64,000 nucleotides of DNA from Bradyrhizobium sp. WBAH42 (GCF_024585265.1 NZ_CP036533.1:2489001-2553000); one strand, 5' to 3'; positions 26,480 through 37,358 are shown, counted from the first letter of the stretch. Program-made: numbers and translations. The notes: generated from the letters alone by a model not told the origin.

Positions 26480-27487
26480 TCAGATCACCTTCGCCAGCGC
26501 GACGGCGGTGTCCGCCATGCGGTTCGAGAAGCCCCACTCGTTGTCGTACCAGGACATCACGCGCACCAACGTGCCGTTCTGCACCTTGGTCTGGTCCTCG
26601 TGGAAGGTCGAGGAGTGCGGGTCGTGGTTGAAGTCGATCGAGACGTTGGGCGCGCTGGTGTAGCCGAGGATGCCCTTGAGCTGCTGCTCGCTGGCGCGCT
26701 TCATCGCCGCGTTGACTTCCTTGGCGTCGGTTGAGCGCTTGGCGACGATCTTGAGGTCGACGACCGAGACGTTCGGGGTCGGCACGCGGATCGCGACGCC
26801 GTCGAGCTTGCCCTTCAGCTCGGGCAGCACGAGGCCGATCGCTTTCGCGGCACCGGTCGAGGTCGGGATCATCGACATCGCAGCGGCGCGGCCGCGGTAG
26901 AGATCCTTGTGCAGCGTGTCCAGCGTCGGCTGGTCGCCGGTATAGGCGTGGATCGTGGTCATGAAGCCGGTCTCGATGCCGACGAGATCGTTCAGCACCT
27001 TGGCAACCGGCGCAAGGCAGTTGGTGGTGCAGCTGCCGTTGGAGACGACCAGATGATCCTTGGTCAGCGTGTCGTGGTTGACGCCGTATACGATGGTGGC
27101 GTCGGCGCCGTCGGCGGGGGCGGAGACCAGCACGCGCTTGGCGCCGGCGGTCAGATGCGCGCTAGCCTTGTCCTTCGAGGTGAAGATGCCGGTGCATTCC
27201 AGCGCGATGTCGACGCCGAGATCCTTCCAGGGCAGCTTCGAGGGATCGCGCTCGGCGGTCACCTTGATCTTGCCGTTGCCGAGGCTGATGGAATCGCCAT
27301 CGACGGTGACGGTGCCGGGGAAGCGGCCATGGACGCTGTCGAAGCGGAGGAGATGGGCGTTGGTCTCGACCGGGCCGAGGTCGTTGATGCCGACGACCTC
27401 GATATCCTTGCGGCCTGACTCGGCGATAGCCCGCAGGACGTTGCGGCCGATGCGGCCAAAACCGTTAATTCCGACGCGGACTACCAT
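26480..27487 (-). CDS. gap: Glyceraldehyde-3-phosphate dehydrogenase, type I
   Basis: This 335-residue enzyme starts with the NAD-binding [18 protein letters not shown] and has the catalytic cysteine motif [13 protein letters not shown] near residue 155 and the C-terminal [12 protein letters not shown]. It oxidises glyceraldehyde-3-phosphate to 1,3-bisphosphoglycerate. An excellent ribosome site (GAAGGAGACGAAAC) precedes the ATG. It follows tkt by 148 bases and precedes pgk by 147 bases. Confidence 0.97.
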   Translation of the reverse strand: MVVRVGINGFGRIGRNVLRAIAESGRKDIEVVGINDLGPVETNAHLLRFDSVHGRFPGTVTVDGDSISLGNGKIKVTAERDPSKLPWKDLGVDIALECTGIFTSKDKASAHLTAGAKRVLVSAPADGADATIVYGVNHDTLTKDHLVVSNGSCTTNCLAPVAKVLNDLVGIETGFMTTIHAYTGDQPTLDTLHKDLYRGRAAAMSMIPTSTGAAKAIGLVLPELKGKLDGVAIRVPTPNVSVVDLKIVAKRSTDAKEVNAAMKRASEQQLKGILGYTSAPNVSIDFNHDPHSSTFHEDQTKVQNGTLVRVMSWYDNEWGFSNRMADTAVALAKVI

Positions 27488-27635
27488 GTTTCGTCTCCTT
27501 CAATGACCGTTGTCATCCCGCACAACGCGCTATACGCGCCTGCGAGGGTTTTTTAGGGGCGGACGCCCGGTTCGGCCGGGCGGTGCTTGATCATATGGGA
27601 GATTAGGTAGTCCTTTTTTGCGGCAAGCTCAACTC

Positions 27636-29621
27636 TCAGGAAACGCGCTTCAGCACAGCGTTAACCGCGGCCTCGGCGGTAATGCCGAAATGCTTGTAAA
27701 GCTCCTTTGCGGGGCCGCTTTCGCCGAACGAATGCATGCCGATGAATTCGCCATCCTGGCCGATCACGGCATCCCAGCCCCAGCGCACCGCGGCCTCGAT
27801 CGCAATCTTCACCGGCGCGTCGCCGATGATGGCGGCGCGCTTCGCCTCTGGTTGCGCTAACAACAGCTCGAGCGAGGGAACGGAGACAACGCGCGAGGCG
27901 ACGCCGCGTTCCGCCAGCTGCTTCTGGGCCGCAACCGCGATCTCGACCTCGGAGCCGGAGGCGAACAGCGTCGCCTTGGCTTCGCCCTGGGCGGCGACCA
28001 GTTCATAGGCACCGGCCGCGCAAGGGTTATCGTTCGGTGCGGTGGTCCGCAGCTGCGGCAGGTTCTGCCGTGTGAGCGCCAGCACGGTCGGGCCGTCGAC
28101 GCGGTTGAGCGCGAGCTCCCAGCACTCGGCGACTTCCATCGCATCGCAGGGACGGAACACGCGCATGTTGGGAATGGCTCTGAGCGCAGCGAGATGCTCG
28201 ACCGGCTGATGGGTCGGGCCGTCTTCGCCGAGGCCGATCGAGTCATGGGTCATGACGTAAACGACGCCGGAGCCCATCAAGGCGGCAAGGCGCATTGCAG
28301 GCCGCGCGTAATCGGTGAACACCAGGAAGGTCGCGCCATTCGGCGCGAAGCCGCCATGCAGGAAAATTCCGTTCATCGCGGCGGCCATGCCGTGCTCGCG
28401 GATGCCGTAATGGATGAAGCGGCCCTTCGGCGTCTTGGCCGAGAAGGCGGTCGCGGACTTCGCCTTGTTGTTGTTGGAGCCGGTGAGGTCGGCCGAGCCG
28501 GCGAGGAATTCCATCGGCATGGCGCCGGCGATGACTTCGATCACGGCTTCCGAGGATTTGCGGGTTGCCGCAATCATCGGCTTTTCCAGCAGCTCCTTCT
28601 TGTAAGCGCGCACGGCCTTTGCCAGCGAGGCCGGACGCTCATGACGCAGGCGGCGCTCGAACTCGGCGCGCTTGCGGCTGCCGAGTTCGCCGAGGCGTGC
28701 TTCCCATTCCTGCCGCGCCGCGGCGCCGCGGTCGCCGGCTGCGCGCCAGGCCTTCAGCACGTCGTCGGCGACCGCGAACGGCTCGAGCGCGATGCCGAGA
28801 TTTTCCTTGGCGGCCTTGAGCTCGTCGGCCCCGAGCGCCTCGCCATGCACCTTCGAGGTGCCGGCCTTGTTCGGCGCGCCGAAGCCGATCGTGGTGCGGC
28901 AGGCGATCAGCGTCGGCTTGCTGGATTTCTTCGCGCGCGTGATGGCGTCGGCGATCGCGGCCTGGTCCTGGCCGTCGATCTTCTCGGCGGCCCAGCCCGC
29001 CGACTTGAAGCGCTTCACCTGGTCGACGGAATCGGCGATCGAGGTCGGGCCGTCGATCGAGATGCCGTTGTCGTCGTAGAGCACGATCAGCTTGTTGAGC
29101 TTCCAGTGCCCGGCCATCGCGATCGCTTCCTGCGATACGCCTTCCATCAGGTCGCCGTCGGAGGCGAGCACATAGGTGTGGTGGTCGACGATCTTCTTGC
29201 CGAACTCGGCCGCCAGCATCTTCTCGGCCAGCGCCATGCCGACCGCGGTCGAGATGCCCTGGCCGAGCGGGCCGGTGGTGGTCTCGATGCCGTTGGTGCG
29301 GAAGTTCTCGGGGTGGCCGGGGGTCAGCGAGTCGACCTGGCGGAACTGCTTGATCTGGTCCAGCGTCATCTCGGCATTGCCGGTGAGATACAGCAGCGAA
29401 TAGAGCAGCATCGAGCCGTGTCCGGCCGAGAGCACGAAGCGGTCGCGGTCCGGCCAGGCGGGCGCGGCGGCATCGAATTTCAGGAACTGCGTGAACAGCA
29501 CGGTGGCGATGTCGGCGGCGCCCATCGGCAGGCCGGGATGGCCCGATTTCGCCTTCTCGACAGCGTCCATCGAAAGGCCGCGGATCGCGTTGGCCATACG
29601 GGTGTGATCGACCTGCGTCAT
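27636..29621 (-). CDS. tkt: Transketolase
   Basis: This 661-residue thiamine-diphosphate enzyme shows [21 protein letters not shown] at the start, the ThDP motif [17 protein letters not shown] stretch (here [32 protein letters not shown] around residue 155-185, of which only key residues GD...N matter), and the pyrimidine domain with [13 protein letters not shown] and [16 protein letters not shown]. It moves two-carbon units in the pentose-phosphate and Calvin pathways. The start at 29621 fits the family; the longer frame to 29738 does not. It heads the central-carbon run on the minus strand and is divergent from the DUF4164 gene. Confidence 0.96.
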   Translation of the reverse strand: MTQVDHTRMANAIRGLSMDAVEKAKSGHPGLPMGAADIATVLFTQFLKFDAAAPAWPDRDRFVLSAGHGSMLLYSLLYLTGNAEMTLDQIKQFRQVDSLTPGHPENFRTNGIETTTGPLGQGISTAVGMALAEKMLAAEFGKKIVDHHTYVLASDGDLMEGVSQEAIAMAGHWKLNKLIVLYDDNGISIDGPTSIADSVDQVKRFKSAGWAAEKIDGQDQAAIADAITRAKKSSKPTLIACRTTIGFGAPNKAGTSKVHGEALGADELKAAKENLGIALEPFAVADDVLKAWRAAGDRGAAARQEWEARLGELGSRKRAEFERRLRHERPASLAKAVRAYKKELLEKPMIAATRKSSEAVIEVIAGAMPMEFLAGSADLTGSNNNKAKSATAFSAKTPKGRFIHYGIREHGMAAAMNGIFLHGGFAPNGATFLVFTDYARPAMRLAALMGSGVVYVMTHDSIGLGEDGPTHQPVEHLAALRAIPNMRVFRPCDAMEVAECWELALNRVDGPTVLALTRQNLPQLRTTAPNDNPCAAGAYELVAAQGEAKATLFASGSEVEIAVAAQKQLAERGVASRVVSVPSLELLLAQPEAKRAAIIGDAPVKIAIEAAVRWGWDAVIGQDGEFIGMHSFGESGPAKELYKHFGITAEAAVNAVLKRVS

Positions 29622-29992
29622 GTCTGAAAATCCGTCTGAAAAGAGGCGCTTGGCGGTGGTTGCCCGCGCGGGGAGGAGCCTGGCGGCCACTGAAGGTCGG
29701 GGCTGGGATAGCACCTCGGTTCCGGGAGTCCAAGGCAATCAAACGCCGGTTTGGCCGCAAAAGTTGCCCGTGTGGACATCGGTTTCCGCTCGGATCGCGC
29801 CGGGCGGAATGGACGAATCAGCACGACGTCATCCCGATAGATCGGTGCATAGTTTTGCGGCGGCGTTGCGCTTGGCTAGCTTGCCACGTAAATTTCTGCT
29901 TCTAACCGCTTGCCGAACCGAGTCTTTTGCCGGACGGCAAGCTCCAGGGAAAGGCCACTGGGCAAAGGCCGCCAGGTTCCGCCGCTAGCTGC
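29622..29992. other. Divergent intergenic region, tkt and DUF4164
   Basis: These 371 bases hold no convincing reading frame, repeat or RNA. They presumably contain the promoters of tkt on the left and of the DUF4164-zapA pair on the right. I could not identify clear -35/-10 boxes. Confidence 0.5.
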
Positions 29993-30313
29993 ATGAACGA
30001 TCGCGTATCCAACAGTTCCGCCATGACGGAGTCTTCCGCCGTCGAGATCGAGATTGCGACCCGCAGACTGATGGCGGCGCTCGACGCGCTCGAAAGTGCG
30101 GTGGAGCGGCGGCGCGACGCCGATCGCGACGAGAACGAGCTTGCGGCGCGAATCCAGGCGCTCGGCGCGGATCGCTCGCGTCTTGCCGACGAGCTCGACG
30201 GTGCGCTGGTGAAGGCACGCAAGCTCGAGCGCACCAATCGCGAGATCTCCGACCGGCTGGATTCCGCGATCGTCACGATACGCTCGGTGCTCGATACCGG
30301 AGAGGACGGATGA
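29993..30313 (+). CDS. DUF4164 family coiled-coil protein
   Basis: This 106-residue protein is almost entirely helical with heptad character (EIEIATRRLMAALDALESAVERRRD and LADELDGALVKARKLERTNREISDRLD). It matches the DUF4164 pattern found just before zapA in many Hyphomicrobiales. Its stop overlaps the zapA ATG by four bases, so the two are translationally coupled, and a role next to ZapA in division-ring assembly is likely but inferred. An internal ATG at 30023 is an alternative start. Confidence 0.82.
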   Translation: MNDRVSNSSAMTESSAVEIEIATRRLMAALDALESAVERRRDADRDENELAARIQALGADRSRLADELDGALVKARKLERTNREISDRLDSAIVTIRSVLDTGEDG

Positions 30314-30693
30314 GCCACATCAACGTCACCATCAATGGCCGGCAATACCGCATGGCCTGCGAGGAGGGCCAGGAGGTGCGGCTGCTCAAGCTCGCCGAAA
30401 CGCTGGAGACGCGTATCCAGTCGCTGCGCGGAAAATTCGGCGAGATCGGCGATGCGCGGCTCACCGTGATGGCCGCGCTGACCGTCTGCGACGAGCTGAT
30501 CGACACCACCAACCGCGTCCGCACCCTCGAGCAGGAATTGACCGAGCTCAGGGATTTCCGCAACGCCGCCGTCGAGCGCGCCCGCATGACGCAGACCGCG
30601 GTCGTCAACGCGCTCAATGCCGCCGCCGAGCGCATCGAAAAGTCGACGCAGGTGCTGAACCGGACGGTAGGCAACGGCATCGCGATCGGCTGA
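30310..30693 (+). CDS. zapA: Cell division protein ZapA
   Basis: This 127-residue protein begins with the ZapA pattern SHINVTINGRQYRMACEEGQE, then LAETLETRIQSLRG and a long C-terminal coiled coil. ZapA binds FtsZ and bundles its filaments at midcell. Start codon ATG overlaps the DUF4164 stop (ATGA). Downstream are a repeat, the 6S RNA and the 5-FTHF cyclo-ligase, the same order as in E. coli (zapA, ssrS, ygfA). Confidence 0.93.
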   Translation: MSHINVTINGRQYRMACEEGQEVRLLKLAETLETRIQSLRGKFGEIGDARLTVMAALTVCDELIDTTNRVRTLEQELTELRDFRNAAVERARMTQTAVVNALNAAAERIEKSTQVLNRTVGNGIAIG

Positions 30694-30744
30694 AGCTCTT
30701 CGGAAGACTCGACCAAATTGTTAGGCTCGACGGGGCCGCGCGCC

Positions 30745-30931
30745 TTACCCTCCCCTGGAGGGGGAGGGTCGATCGCGCGCAGCGCGAGCGGGGTGGGGTG
30801 ATCTCTCCCCACGGGCACTGTTCGAGTGGAGAGACCGTCACCCCCACCCCGTCTCACATTTCGCTGCGCTCCATGTGAGCCGACCCACGGGCGAGCTTCG
30901 CTCGTCCCGGACCCCTCCAGGGGAGGGTAAG
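30745..30931. repeat. Intergenic palindromic repeat, family E (copy 1)
   Basis: Ends TTACCCTCCCCTGGAGGGG and CCCCTCCAGGGGAGGGTAA form an almost perfect stem. The interior holds GCGGGGTGGGG/CCCCCACCCCGTC arms. Related elements are at 41764-41910 and 51892-52001. It follows zapA. Confidence 0.85.
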
Positions 30932-30985
30932 AAAGCGCCCCGCTCGTCGCACTGGCGATTCGTCAGTATCGTTGTTACATTGGCC

Positions 30986-31152
30986 GCGCGAGGCTGCGAC
31001 GTGCGTCAGGAGCCATATATCCCCGGGGCCTTATCGATCCTTTAGGGAACTGTCCCTGGCCGGGCCCGTGGGCTCGGACATATGGTGCCCACCTACTTTC
31101 GTAGGGAACTCCGGGATCGAGTGCTTCAACGGCGTCCGCGGCTTCGCACTTT
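30986..31152 (+). ncRNA. ssrS: 6S RNA
   Basis: Located between zapA and the 5-FTHF cyclo-ligase gene, the classical position of 6S RNA. The ends pair (GCGAGGCUGCGAC at 30988-31000 with GUCCGCGGCUUCGC at 31134-31147). Inner stems UCGAUCC/GGAUCGA and GUCCC/GGGAU lead to an apical GUGGGC/GCCCAC hairpin and a small CCUAC/GUAGG hairpin, giving the long interrupted rod of 6S RNA. A U-rich stretch (CUUUUGUUUG) follows. 6S RNA binds the housekeeping sigma-70 holoenzyme and lowers transcription in stationary phase. End positions are estimated to within about ten bases. Confidence 0.88.
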
Positions 31153-31210
31153 TGTTTGCTTGGTTGCCTGTCGATTCGTGCCTGTCGAAATGACTGCGGC
31201 AAATCAGTAG

Positions 31211-31314
31211 GTGTCATGCCCCGCGCAGGCGGGGCATCCAGTATGCCGCGGCCTTTGTGTGAATCACCACTGCCTCTGGAATACTGGATCACCCGCATTC
31301 GCGGGTGATGACGT
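31211..31314. repeat. Intergenic palindromic repeat, family G
   Basis: GTGTCATGCCCCGC and GCGGGTGATGACG ends with CATCCAGTAT/ATACTGGATC arms. It lies between the 6S RNA and the cyclo-ligase start. Confidence 0.8.
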
Positions 31315-31329
31315 GGGGGACCAAAGCGC

Positions 31330-31926
31330 ATGTCGAACTCCAAAGCCGAGCTCCGAGCCAAGGCCCTCGCCAAGCGCGATGCGCTGAGCGAGAAGAAGCG
31401 CGCCACTGCCGCCACAAAGCTCGCCAAGCGCGGGCTGCCGTTCACGCTGCTGCCGGGCAGCATCGTCTCCGGCTATTCGCCGATCCGCAGCGAGATCGAT
31501 CCGATGCCGCTGCTCACGAAGCTCGCGGAAGAGGGCGCCAGGCTGGCGCTGCCCTGCGTCACCGCGCGCGGCCAGTCGCTGATCTTCCGTCTCTTCCATC
31601 CGAACGACCGCCTGATGCTCGGCCCGCTCGGCATTCCCGAGCCGTCGCCGGCCGCCGCCGAAGTGATCCCCGACATCATGCTGACGCCGCTCGCCGCCTT
31701 CGACCGCCTCGGCCATCGCATCGGTTATGGCGCGGGCCATTACGATTTCACCTTCGCGCATTTGCGCAAAGCCAAGCACATCGTCGGCATCGGCCTTGCG
31801 TTTGCAGCGCAGGAGATCGAGGCGGTTCCGGCACTATCCCACGACGTGGCGCTGGATTATGTGCTAACGGAATCGGACGTGTTCGATTTCCGGAGTTCTG
31901 AAGTTGCGAATTCTCTTCGTGGGTGA
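31330..31926 (+). CDS. 5-formyltetrahydrofolate cyclo-ligase
   Basis: This 198-residue cytoplasmic enzyme converts 5-formyl-THF to 5,10-methenyl-THF using ATP. It has the N-terminal KAELRAKALAKRDAL helix and the ATP/Mg motif IGYGAGHYDFTF near residue 137. It lies directly after 6S RNA, as ygfA does in E. coli. Its end overlaps the next gene by 23 bases. Confidence 0.93.
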   Translation: MSNSKAELRAKALAKRDALSEKKRATAATKLAKRGLPFTLLPGSIVSGYSPIRSEIDPMPLLTKLAEEGARLALPCVTARGQSLIFRLFHPNDRLMLGPLGIPEPSPAAAEVIPDIMLTPLAAFDRLGHRIGYGAGHYDFTFAHLRKAKHIVGIGLAFAAQEIEAVPALSHDVALDYVLTESDVFDFRSSEVANSLRG

Positions 31927-32728
31927 TGTCGTCGGCCGTAGCGGGCGCGAGGCCGTCTCCGAATATCTGCCCGGCATGGTCAAGGACTGGTCGCTCGATC
32001 TCGTCGTCGTCAACGGCGAGAATTCGGCCGGCGGCTTCGGCATCACGGAAGCGATCTACCAGGAGTTTCTCGAGGCCGGCGCCGATGCGGTGACGCTCGG
32101 CAATCACTCCTGGGACCAGCGCGAGGCCCTCGTCTTCATCGAGCGCGCCGACCGCCTCGTGCGCCCCGCCAACTATCCGCGCGGCACGCCCGGCCGCGGC
32201 GCCGCCTTGGTCGAGACCAAGAACGGCAAGCACGCCCTCGTCGTCAACGCGCTGGGCCGCGTTTTCATGACCCCGTTCGACGATCCATTCGCCGCACTCG
32301 AGCGCGAGTTGGGGGCCTGTCCGCTCGGTGTGGCCGCCGACGCCATCGTCGTCGATTTCCATTGCGAGGCGAGCAGCGAGAAGCAGGGCATCGGCTTCTT
32401 CTGCGACGGCCGCGCCAGCCTCGTCGTCGGCACCCACACGCACGTGCCGACCGCCGACCACCAGATCCTCGCAGGCGGCACCGCCTACATGACCGACGCC
32501 GGCATGACCGGCGATTACGATTCCATCATCGGCATGCAGAAGGAAGAACCGCTGCGCCGGTTCACATCAGGAATTCCGTCGAGCCGCTTCGAGCCCGCCG
32601 CAGGCGCCGCGACGCTCAGCGGCGTTGCGGTGGAGACGGATGATGCGACGGGGCTCGCGCTGAAGGTCGCCCCGGTGCGCGTCGGTGGAAGGCTGGAGCC
32701 GACAACGCCGAAGTTCTGGTTGAGCTAG
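31904..32728 (+). CDS. YmdB-type metallophosphoesterase (TIGR00282)
   Basis: This 274-residue protein shows the dinuclear metal-site motifs of the family in order: FVGDVVGRSGR, NGENSAGGFG, TLGNHSWD, VDFHCEASSEKQ and GTHTHVPTAD. Bacillus YmdB, a relative, hydrolyses 2',3'-cyclic nucleotides and influences RNA turnover and biofilms. The start is TTG inside the cyclo-ligase gene, because the beta-strand RILFVGDVVG begins there and no other start gives a full domain. It is transcribed with the cyclo-ligase. Confidence 0.9.
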   Translation: MRILFVGDVVGRSGREAVSEYLPGMVKDWSLDLVVVNGENSAGGFGITEAIYQEFLEAGADAVTLGNHSWDQREALVFIERADRLVRPANYPRGTPGRGAALVETKNGKHALVVNALGRVFMTPFDDPFAALERELGACPLGVAADAIVVDFHCEASSEKQGIGFFCDGRASLVVGTHTHVPTADHQILAGGTAYMTDAGMTGDYDSIIGMQKEEPLRRFTSGIPSSRFEPAAGAATLSGVAVETDDATGLALKVAPVRVGGRLEPTTPKFWLS

Positions 32729-32933
32729 CTGGCGCGATGAATTCCGCTGCACTTTCCTTGCGGGAGAAGGCAGGCGCGGAAATTTCGGAATATTAGCATT
32801 CTACCCCTGTTTTGCCCGACGAGTCAACGCGCGCCAGGGCCCGCCAGCGTAAGCCGTTGATTCCGCACACCCCGCCTACTGTGCATGGGGTTGTTTTCGA
32901 GCTTTTTGTTTTGAGGACGCTGGAGCGCCCTCG

Positions 32934-34358
32934 TCAGCCCTGCCGAAAGCCCATCCGGAAGGCGCCCCAGTGCTTGCCGCGGATCATGATCGGCGAGGAC
33001 AGGTCCTTCATCAGCACGAACTGCCCGCCGCCCATGTCGCGGCGATAGGTTTGCAGCAGGAAGGGTTTTGTGTTGGCCGCGACCTTCTTCACCGCGCGGT
33101 CGGTGAACAGGCGGCGGTTGCGGCAATTGGCGTTGTTCCAGACCGGGTCCTTGCCCTGCGGCAGGCGGTAGTTCGGATTGTGGGTCGGCAGGTACCCGCC
33201 TTTTGCCCAGGCGACGCAGAACACGATGCGCGGGTCGGATGTCTGGATCGGGTCCTGGATCGCGGGCAGCATGCGATCGGTGAAGTCGACATAGGCGGTG
33301 TTGTACTGCTTCGGATCGGTGCCGGGGATCTCGCGGTAATTCTCGTCCATGAGCTGGTCGAGCGTGATCTCGCCGCGGTCGATCGCAGCCTCGAACTCGG
33401 CGGAGATCCGCTTCGCGGTGTCGATGACGACGCGGATCAGCGGCGCATCCGATGTCTCGACGCCGCTGTCGGCGATCAGCGCGATCAGGCCTTCGGAGGT
33501 ATCGAGCAGCTTCGCCACGCGCTCGTCGGCGCTTCGAAGGTCGCGCGAGGAGAGGTCGACGCCCTTGGCGAGTTCGTTGAGCTCGCTGATCACGGTGTCG
33601 CAATGGCCGAGGTTGGAGGTTGCCGCGCGCGCGACGCCGTCGATCTCGGCTTCGACGGAGGCGAAGCCCTGCTGCACGCGCGAAATGATGCCGGAGATCG
33701 CTTGCGCGCCTTCGCCGGCGGTCTTGGCGCGCTGCGAGGCGTCGCTGCTCTCGCCGATCAGGCCTTCGATCTGGCCGTCGAGATCGCGCACGGTGTCGGA
33801 GATCTCATGCGTGGCCTGGCGCGTGGCCTCCGCGAGGCTCTTGACCTCGCTTGCGACCACCGCGAAGCCGCGGCCGGCAGTGCCGGCGCGCGCCGCCTCG
33901 ATGGTGGCGTTGAGCGCAAGCAGATTGGTCTGCTTCGCGATCGCCTCGATCGAGCCGGAGACCTTCGCAACTTGCGCCAGCGCCGCGCCGACGGCGCTGA
34001 GGCGGGCCTCGATCCGCTCCACCGCGGCGACGAGCTCGGAGATGTGGCTGACCGCGGTGTCGACGGCGCCGCGCGACTGCGCGATCTCGCCGACTGCAGC
34101 CGACGTCGTGCTTTGCACCGCCTGCGAGGCGTTGGCGATGTCGTGGTTGGCCGAGACCATCGTCTCGGCCGTCTTCTGCAGATGGTGAAACCGTTCCGAC
34201 TGGCTCGCGACGCGGTTGGCGACTTCCTGGACGTTGCCGGCGATATCGGCGAGCTCGACGCCGAGACCGCCGATGCGGTCGGCGAGCTGGTCGATCAGGC
34301 GTTCGGCGAGCGTCCGGTTGGACGCAGTGTCCAACACGGCAAGTTGGGCAAAGGACAT
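32934..34358 (-). CDS. Soluble methyl-accepting chemotaxis protein
   Basis: This 474-residue protein has no membrane segment. The N-terminal two-thirds is an MCP signalling domain, with the hairpin tip region [41 protein letters not shown] near residue 150 (key [14 protein letters not shown]). The last ~170 residues form a separate domain ([40 protein letters not shown]) that also ends the neighbouring MCP at 34479. It probably senses a cytoplasmic or redox cue and signals to CheA. The start at 34358 replaces an upstream start without family support. It is separated from the next MCP by 120 bases. Confidence 0.9.
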   Translation of the reverse strand: MSFAQLAVLDTASNRTLAERLIDQLADRIGGLGVELADIAGNVQEVANRVASQSERFHHLQKTAETMVSANHDIANASQAVQSTTSAAVGEIAQSRGAVDTAVSHISELVAAVERIEARLSAVGAALAQVAKVSGSIEAIAKQTNLLALNATIEAARAGTAGRGFAVVASEVKSLAEATRQATHEISDTVRDLDGQIEGLIGESSDASQRAKTAGEGAQAISGIISRVQQGFASVEAEIDGVARAATSNLGHCDTVISELNELAKGVDLSSRDLRSADERVAKLLDTSEGLIALIADSGVETSDAPLIRVVIDTAKRISAEFEAAIDRGEITLDQLMDENYREIPGTDPKQYNTAYVDFTDRMLPAIQDPIQTSDPRIVFCVAWAKGGYLPTHNPNYRLPQGKDPVWNNANCRNRRLFTDRAVKKVAANTKPFLLQTYRRDMGGGQFVLMKDLSSPIMIRGKHWGAFRMGFRQG

Positions 34359-34478
34359 GTACGGGCTCTCTCCAGTCGGAGCCGTTGATCGGCTCCTTGG
34401 CGGCATTCCGATTCCTAGCTCCGACCTTAGAGGATGATTCGCGCCCGGCGTCTTGCCCAGGAGTGCAGGCGCGGGGTG

Positions 34479-36227
34479 TTATAGCTTGTAGGCCGTGCGG
34501 AAGCCGCCCCAGTGCCGGCCCTGCACGCGGATCGGCACGTCGATCTCGCGCATCATCACCGTGTTGCCGTTGCCCATGTCGCGCGCATAGCTCTGGACCA
34601 GGTACGATCGCAGGTTGCGTGCGGCAGCTAACCCCGCCGGATCGTTGAAGATGCGCCGGTTGCGGCTGTTGGCCGTGTTCCAGGCGACGTCGCCCGGCCG
34701 CTGCGGATGCGAATAGATCTTGTTGTGCACCGGCAAAAAGCCGTTGCGGTCGACCATGGCGCAGAACGCCATCCGCGACTCCCTCGCCAGAAAGGCTTCC
34801 TGGAACGGCGGCAGGGCGCGGTCGGCCCAGTCGAGATATTTGGTGCGGTATTGCTGCGGGTTGGTGCCGGCAATCTCCACGTAGTCGGTGTCGAAGAGGT
34901 CCTCGATTCCGACCTCGCCGCGCGCAACCGCCTGCTCGAATATCTTCGTCAGCGCATTGCCTGCTTCCATGGCACGGGTGACGAGCTCGGTGTTCTCCTC
35001 ATGGATCGACCAGAGCTTGTCCTCGATCTTCTCGTTGAGCGCGGCGGTGGCGCCGACGAATTGCGCGCGGGCGCCGGCCTTGGATTGCTCGACCACGCGC
35101 AGGCGGCAGGCGCCGATGTCCTCTAGGCTGCCTTCGACCGTGGCTTGCGTCGCGAGCCGGCTTGCGTCCGCGCCGCCGATCAGCACGCCCTCCATTGCAA
35201 TTTCATAGACCGGCATCACGCCGCGCGCCGTCTCGAATCTGAGATGGCAGGGCAGCCGCTCGGTCTTGCGGCGGTCGTCGTGCTCGCTCTGGCGCAGCAG
35301 CACGGCGCAGCGCGATTTCAGCTTCTGGGCGAAGGTGGTGACGGCCTTGCCGGCGCTGGCGACGCTCTCGCCATGGGTCTCGGCAGCCTTGGTCGCCGCG
35401 TCGATCTCGGCCGCGCTCTCGCCGACCGAGATGATGAACTCGGAGGCGCTGGCGGCATTGCCGGAGACTTCGCTGGTGGTGGCGTTCTGCTCGGCGACCG
35501 CGCCGTTGACGGTGTCGAACACCGGGCGGATCGCCTCGATCGCCTGCGAGATGCGGTGCACCGCATCCGCCGAGCCGGCGGCGTCGCGCTGCAGCGCGTC
35601 GATCTTCTTTGTGATCTCCTCCGTCGCGCTCTGGGTCTGCACCGCGAGCGCCTTGACCTCGGTGGCGACGACGGCAAAGCCTTTTCCCGCGGCGCCCGCG
35701 CGCGCGGCCTCGATGGTCGAGTTGAGCGCGAGCAGCGTGGTTTGCCGCGCGATCTGCGCGATCAGGTTGACGACGTTGCCGATGGCGGCGGAGGATTCGC
35801 GCAGGCGGTCGACATTGGCGCGGGCTTCCTGCGCGGCGGCGCTGGCCTCGTCGGCGAGCTTGCCGGCCTCGCGGACCTGCGCGCCGATGCCTTGCGCGGA
35901 TTGGGTGAACTTGTCGGCGGCATGGGCGAAGGTAGAGGCGGTCGATTGCGCCGCGTTGGTCCGGCCGGTCAGGGCGTCGGTGCGGTCGCGAATGGCGGCG
36001 AGCGTCGCGGCGGTTGCATCGGCTCCGCCGGCGACGGAATTGGCGGCGCGCTCGAGCTGGCGGATCATGGCGCCGAGCTCGAGTTCCAGCAATTCCAGGA
36101 TTTCCCGGGCCGAATCACTTTCGGCGGTCGGGGCGGGTGCGGCAGGGGCCGCCGGCTGCGCAGCCTCCGGGGCTGCCGCAGGCGCGGCCGTGTCCGGCAG
36201 ACGCTTCCGAAATAGTCCGAACGCCAT
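34479..36227 (-). CDS. Soluble chemotaxis protein with PilZ-like domain
   Basis: This 582-residue protein lacks membrane helices. An Ala/Pro-rich N-terminus (to ~35) is followed by an MCP signalling region with [23 protein letters not shown] near residue 165, a PilZ-like segment at about 315-400 (RRKTER, then [11 protein letters not shown]), and the same C-terminal ~170-residue domain as its neighbour ([41 protein letters not shown]). The RxxxR of PilZ is present but the D/NxSxxG motif is altered to EIAMEG, so cyclic-di-GMP binding is uncertain. It may link chemotaxis to cyclic-di-GMP. Confidence 0.88.
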   Translation of the reverse strand: MAFGLFRKRLPDTAAPAAAPEAAQPAAPAAPAPTAESDSAREILELLELELGAMIRQLERAANSVAGGADATAATLAAIRDRTDALTGRTNAAQSTASTFAHAADKFTQSAQGIGAQVREAGKLADEASAAAQEARANVDRLRESSAAIGNVVNLIAQIARQTTLLALNSTIEAARAGAAGKGFAVVATEVKALAVQTQSATEEITKKIDALQRDAAGSADAVHRISQAIEAIRPVFDTVNGAVAEQNATTSEVSGNAASASEFIISVGESAAEIDAATKAAETHGESVASAGKAVTTFAQKLKSRCAVLLRQSEHDDRRKTERLPCHLRFETARGVMPVYEIAMEGVLIGGADASRLATQATVEGSLEDIGACRLRVVEQSKAGARAQFVGATAALNEKIEDKLWSIHEENTELVTRAMEAGNALTKIFEQAVARGEVGIEDLFDTDYVEIAGTNPQQYRTKYLDWADRALPPFQEAFLARESRMAFCAMVDRNGFLPVHNKIYSHPQRPGDVAWNTANSRNRRIFNDPAGLAAARNLRSYLVQSYARDMGNGNTVMMREIDVPIRVQGRHWGGFRTAYKL

Positions 36228-36447
36228 CAGCTCTCTCTTGTCGGGGAACGGTCGGGCGCTATTTTCGCAAGTCGGAATGAAATCAGGGTTAACGGTGCCC
36301 GACGTCTAGGCAGGCGCCATTACGGCGGCTACCTTTACAGGGGCTACCTTAGGAGCAGCCGAGCCCTTTGATTCCGGTGGGTGGGCGGCCTATAAGGCCG
36401 CGCTTCCCGCACTCACCTTGACGCACGCTTCCCTCACGAGACCAAGC

Positions 36448-37194
36448 ATGGCCGGACATTCCCAATTCAAGAACATCATGCACCGCAAGGGGCGGCAGGA
36501 TGCCCAGAAGTCGAAGCTGTTCGGCAAGCTGGCGCGGGAAATCACCGTCGCCGCCAAGCTGGGCACGCCCGACCCTGCCATGAACCCGCGCCTGCGCGCC
36601 GCCGTGATCGCGGCGCGCCAGGAGAACATGCCGAAGGACAATATCGAGCGCGCCATCAAGAAGGCGCTCGGCAGCGATGGCGAGAACTATGACGAGATCC
36701 GCTACGAGGGCTATGGCCCGGGCGGCGTCGCCGTCATCGTCGAGGCGCTGACCGACAACCGCAACCGCGCCGCCTCCGACATCCGCTCCTTCTTCACCAA
36801 GTCCGGCGGCAATCTCGGCGAAACCGGCTCGGTCTCGTTCATGTTCGACCGCACCGGCGTCATCGAATACGACCGCAGCGTCGCATCCGACGATGCGGTG
36901 CTGGACGCTGCGATCGAGGCCGGCGCAGACGACGTCGTTTCCGGCGAGGGCGGCCACGAGATCTACGCCTCGACCGAAGGCTATCGCGATGTTGCCAAGG
37001 CGCTGGAAGCCAAGTTCGGCGAGCCGCGCAAGGCCGCGCTGATCTGGAAGCCGCAGAACACGGTTGCGGTCGACGACGAGACCGGCGAGAAGCTCTTGAA
37101 GCTGATGGACCTGCTCCACGAGCACGACGACGTCCAGAACGTCTACGCCAATTTCGAGGTGTCGGACGCACTTGTTGCGAAGATGGGCGGCTGA
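36448..37194 (+). CDS. yebC: YebC/PmpR family regulator
   Basis: This 248-residue protein starts [21 protein letters not shown], the invariant YebC start, followed by [28 protein letters not shown] and [22 protein letters not shown]. The family contains DNA-binding regulators and members that help ribosomes translate proline runs. The ATG at 36448 is chosen over one at 36418 because of that start. It precedes ruvC by 236 bases with a repeat, the conserved yebC-ruvCAB order. Confidence 0.95.
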   Translation: MAGHSQFKNIMHRKGRQDAQKSKLFGKLAREITVAAKLGTPDPAMNPRLRAAVIAARQENMPKDNIERAIKKALGSDGENYDEIRYEGYGPGGVAVIVEALTDNRNRAASDIRSFFTKSGGNLGETGSVSFMFDRTGVIEYDRSVASDDAVLDAAIEAGADDVVSGEGGHEIYASTEGYRDVAKALEAKFGEPRKAALIWKPQNTVAVDDETGEKLLKLMDLLHEHDDVQNVYANFEVSDALVAKMGG

Positions 37195-37204
37195 CGCCGC
37201 TGTC

Positions 37205-37358
37205 GTGTCCCGGACGCGCAGCAGCGTCCCGGCTCTGCGCAGCATCGTCCGGTACGCTGCTGCGCAGAGCCGGGACCCATGGTTCTCTCAGCATCCGTCG
37301 CGAAATGGGCCCCGGTTCAGCGGCGCACCGCTTCGCGCTGCGTCGCGCCCGGGGCACG
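37205..37358. repeat. Intergenic palindromic repeat, family C (copy 3)
   Basis: Ends GTGTCCCGGACGCGC and GCGTCGCGCCCGGGGCAC, inner GAGCCGGGACCCAT and AATGGGCCCCGGTT. It lies between yebC and ruvC. Confidence 0.8.
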
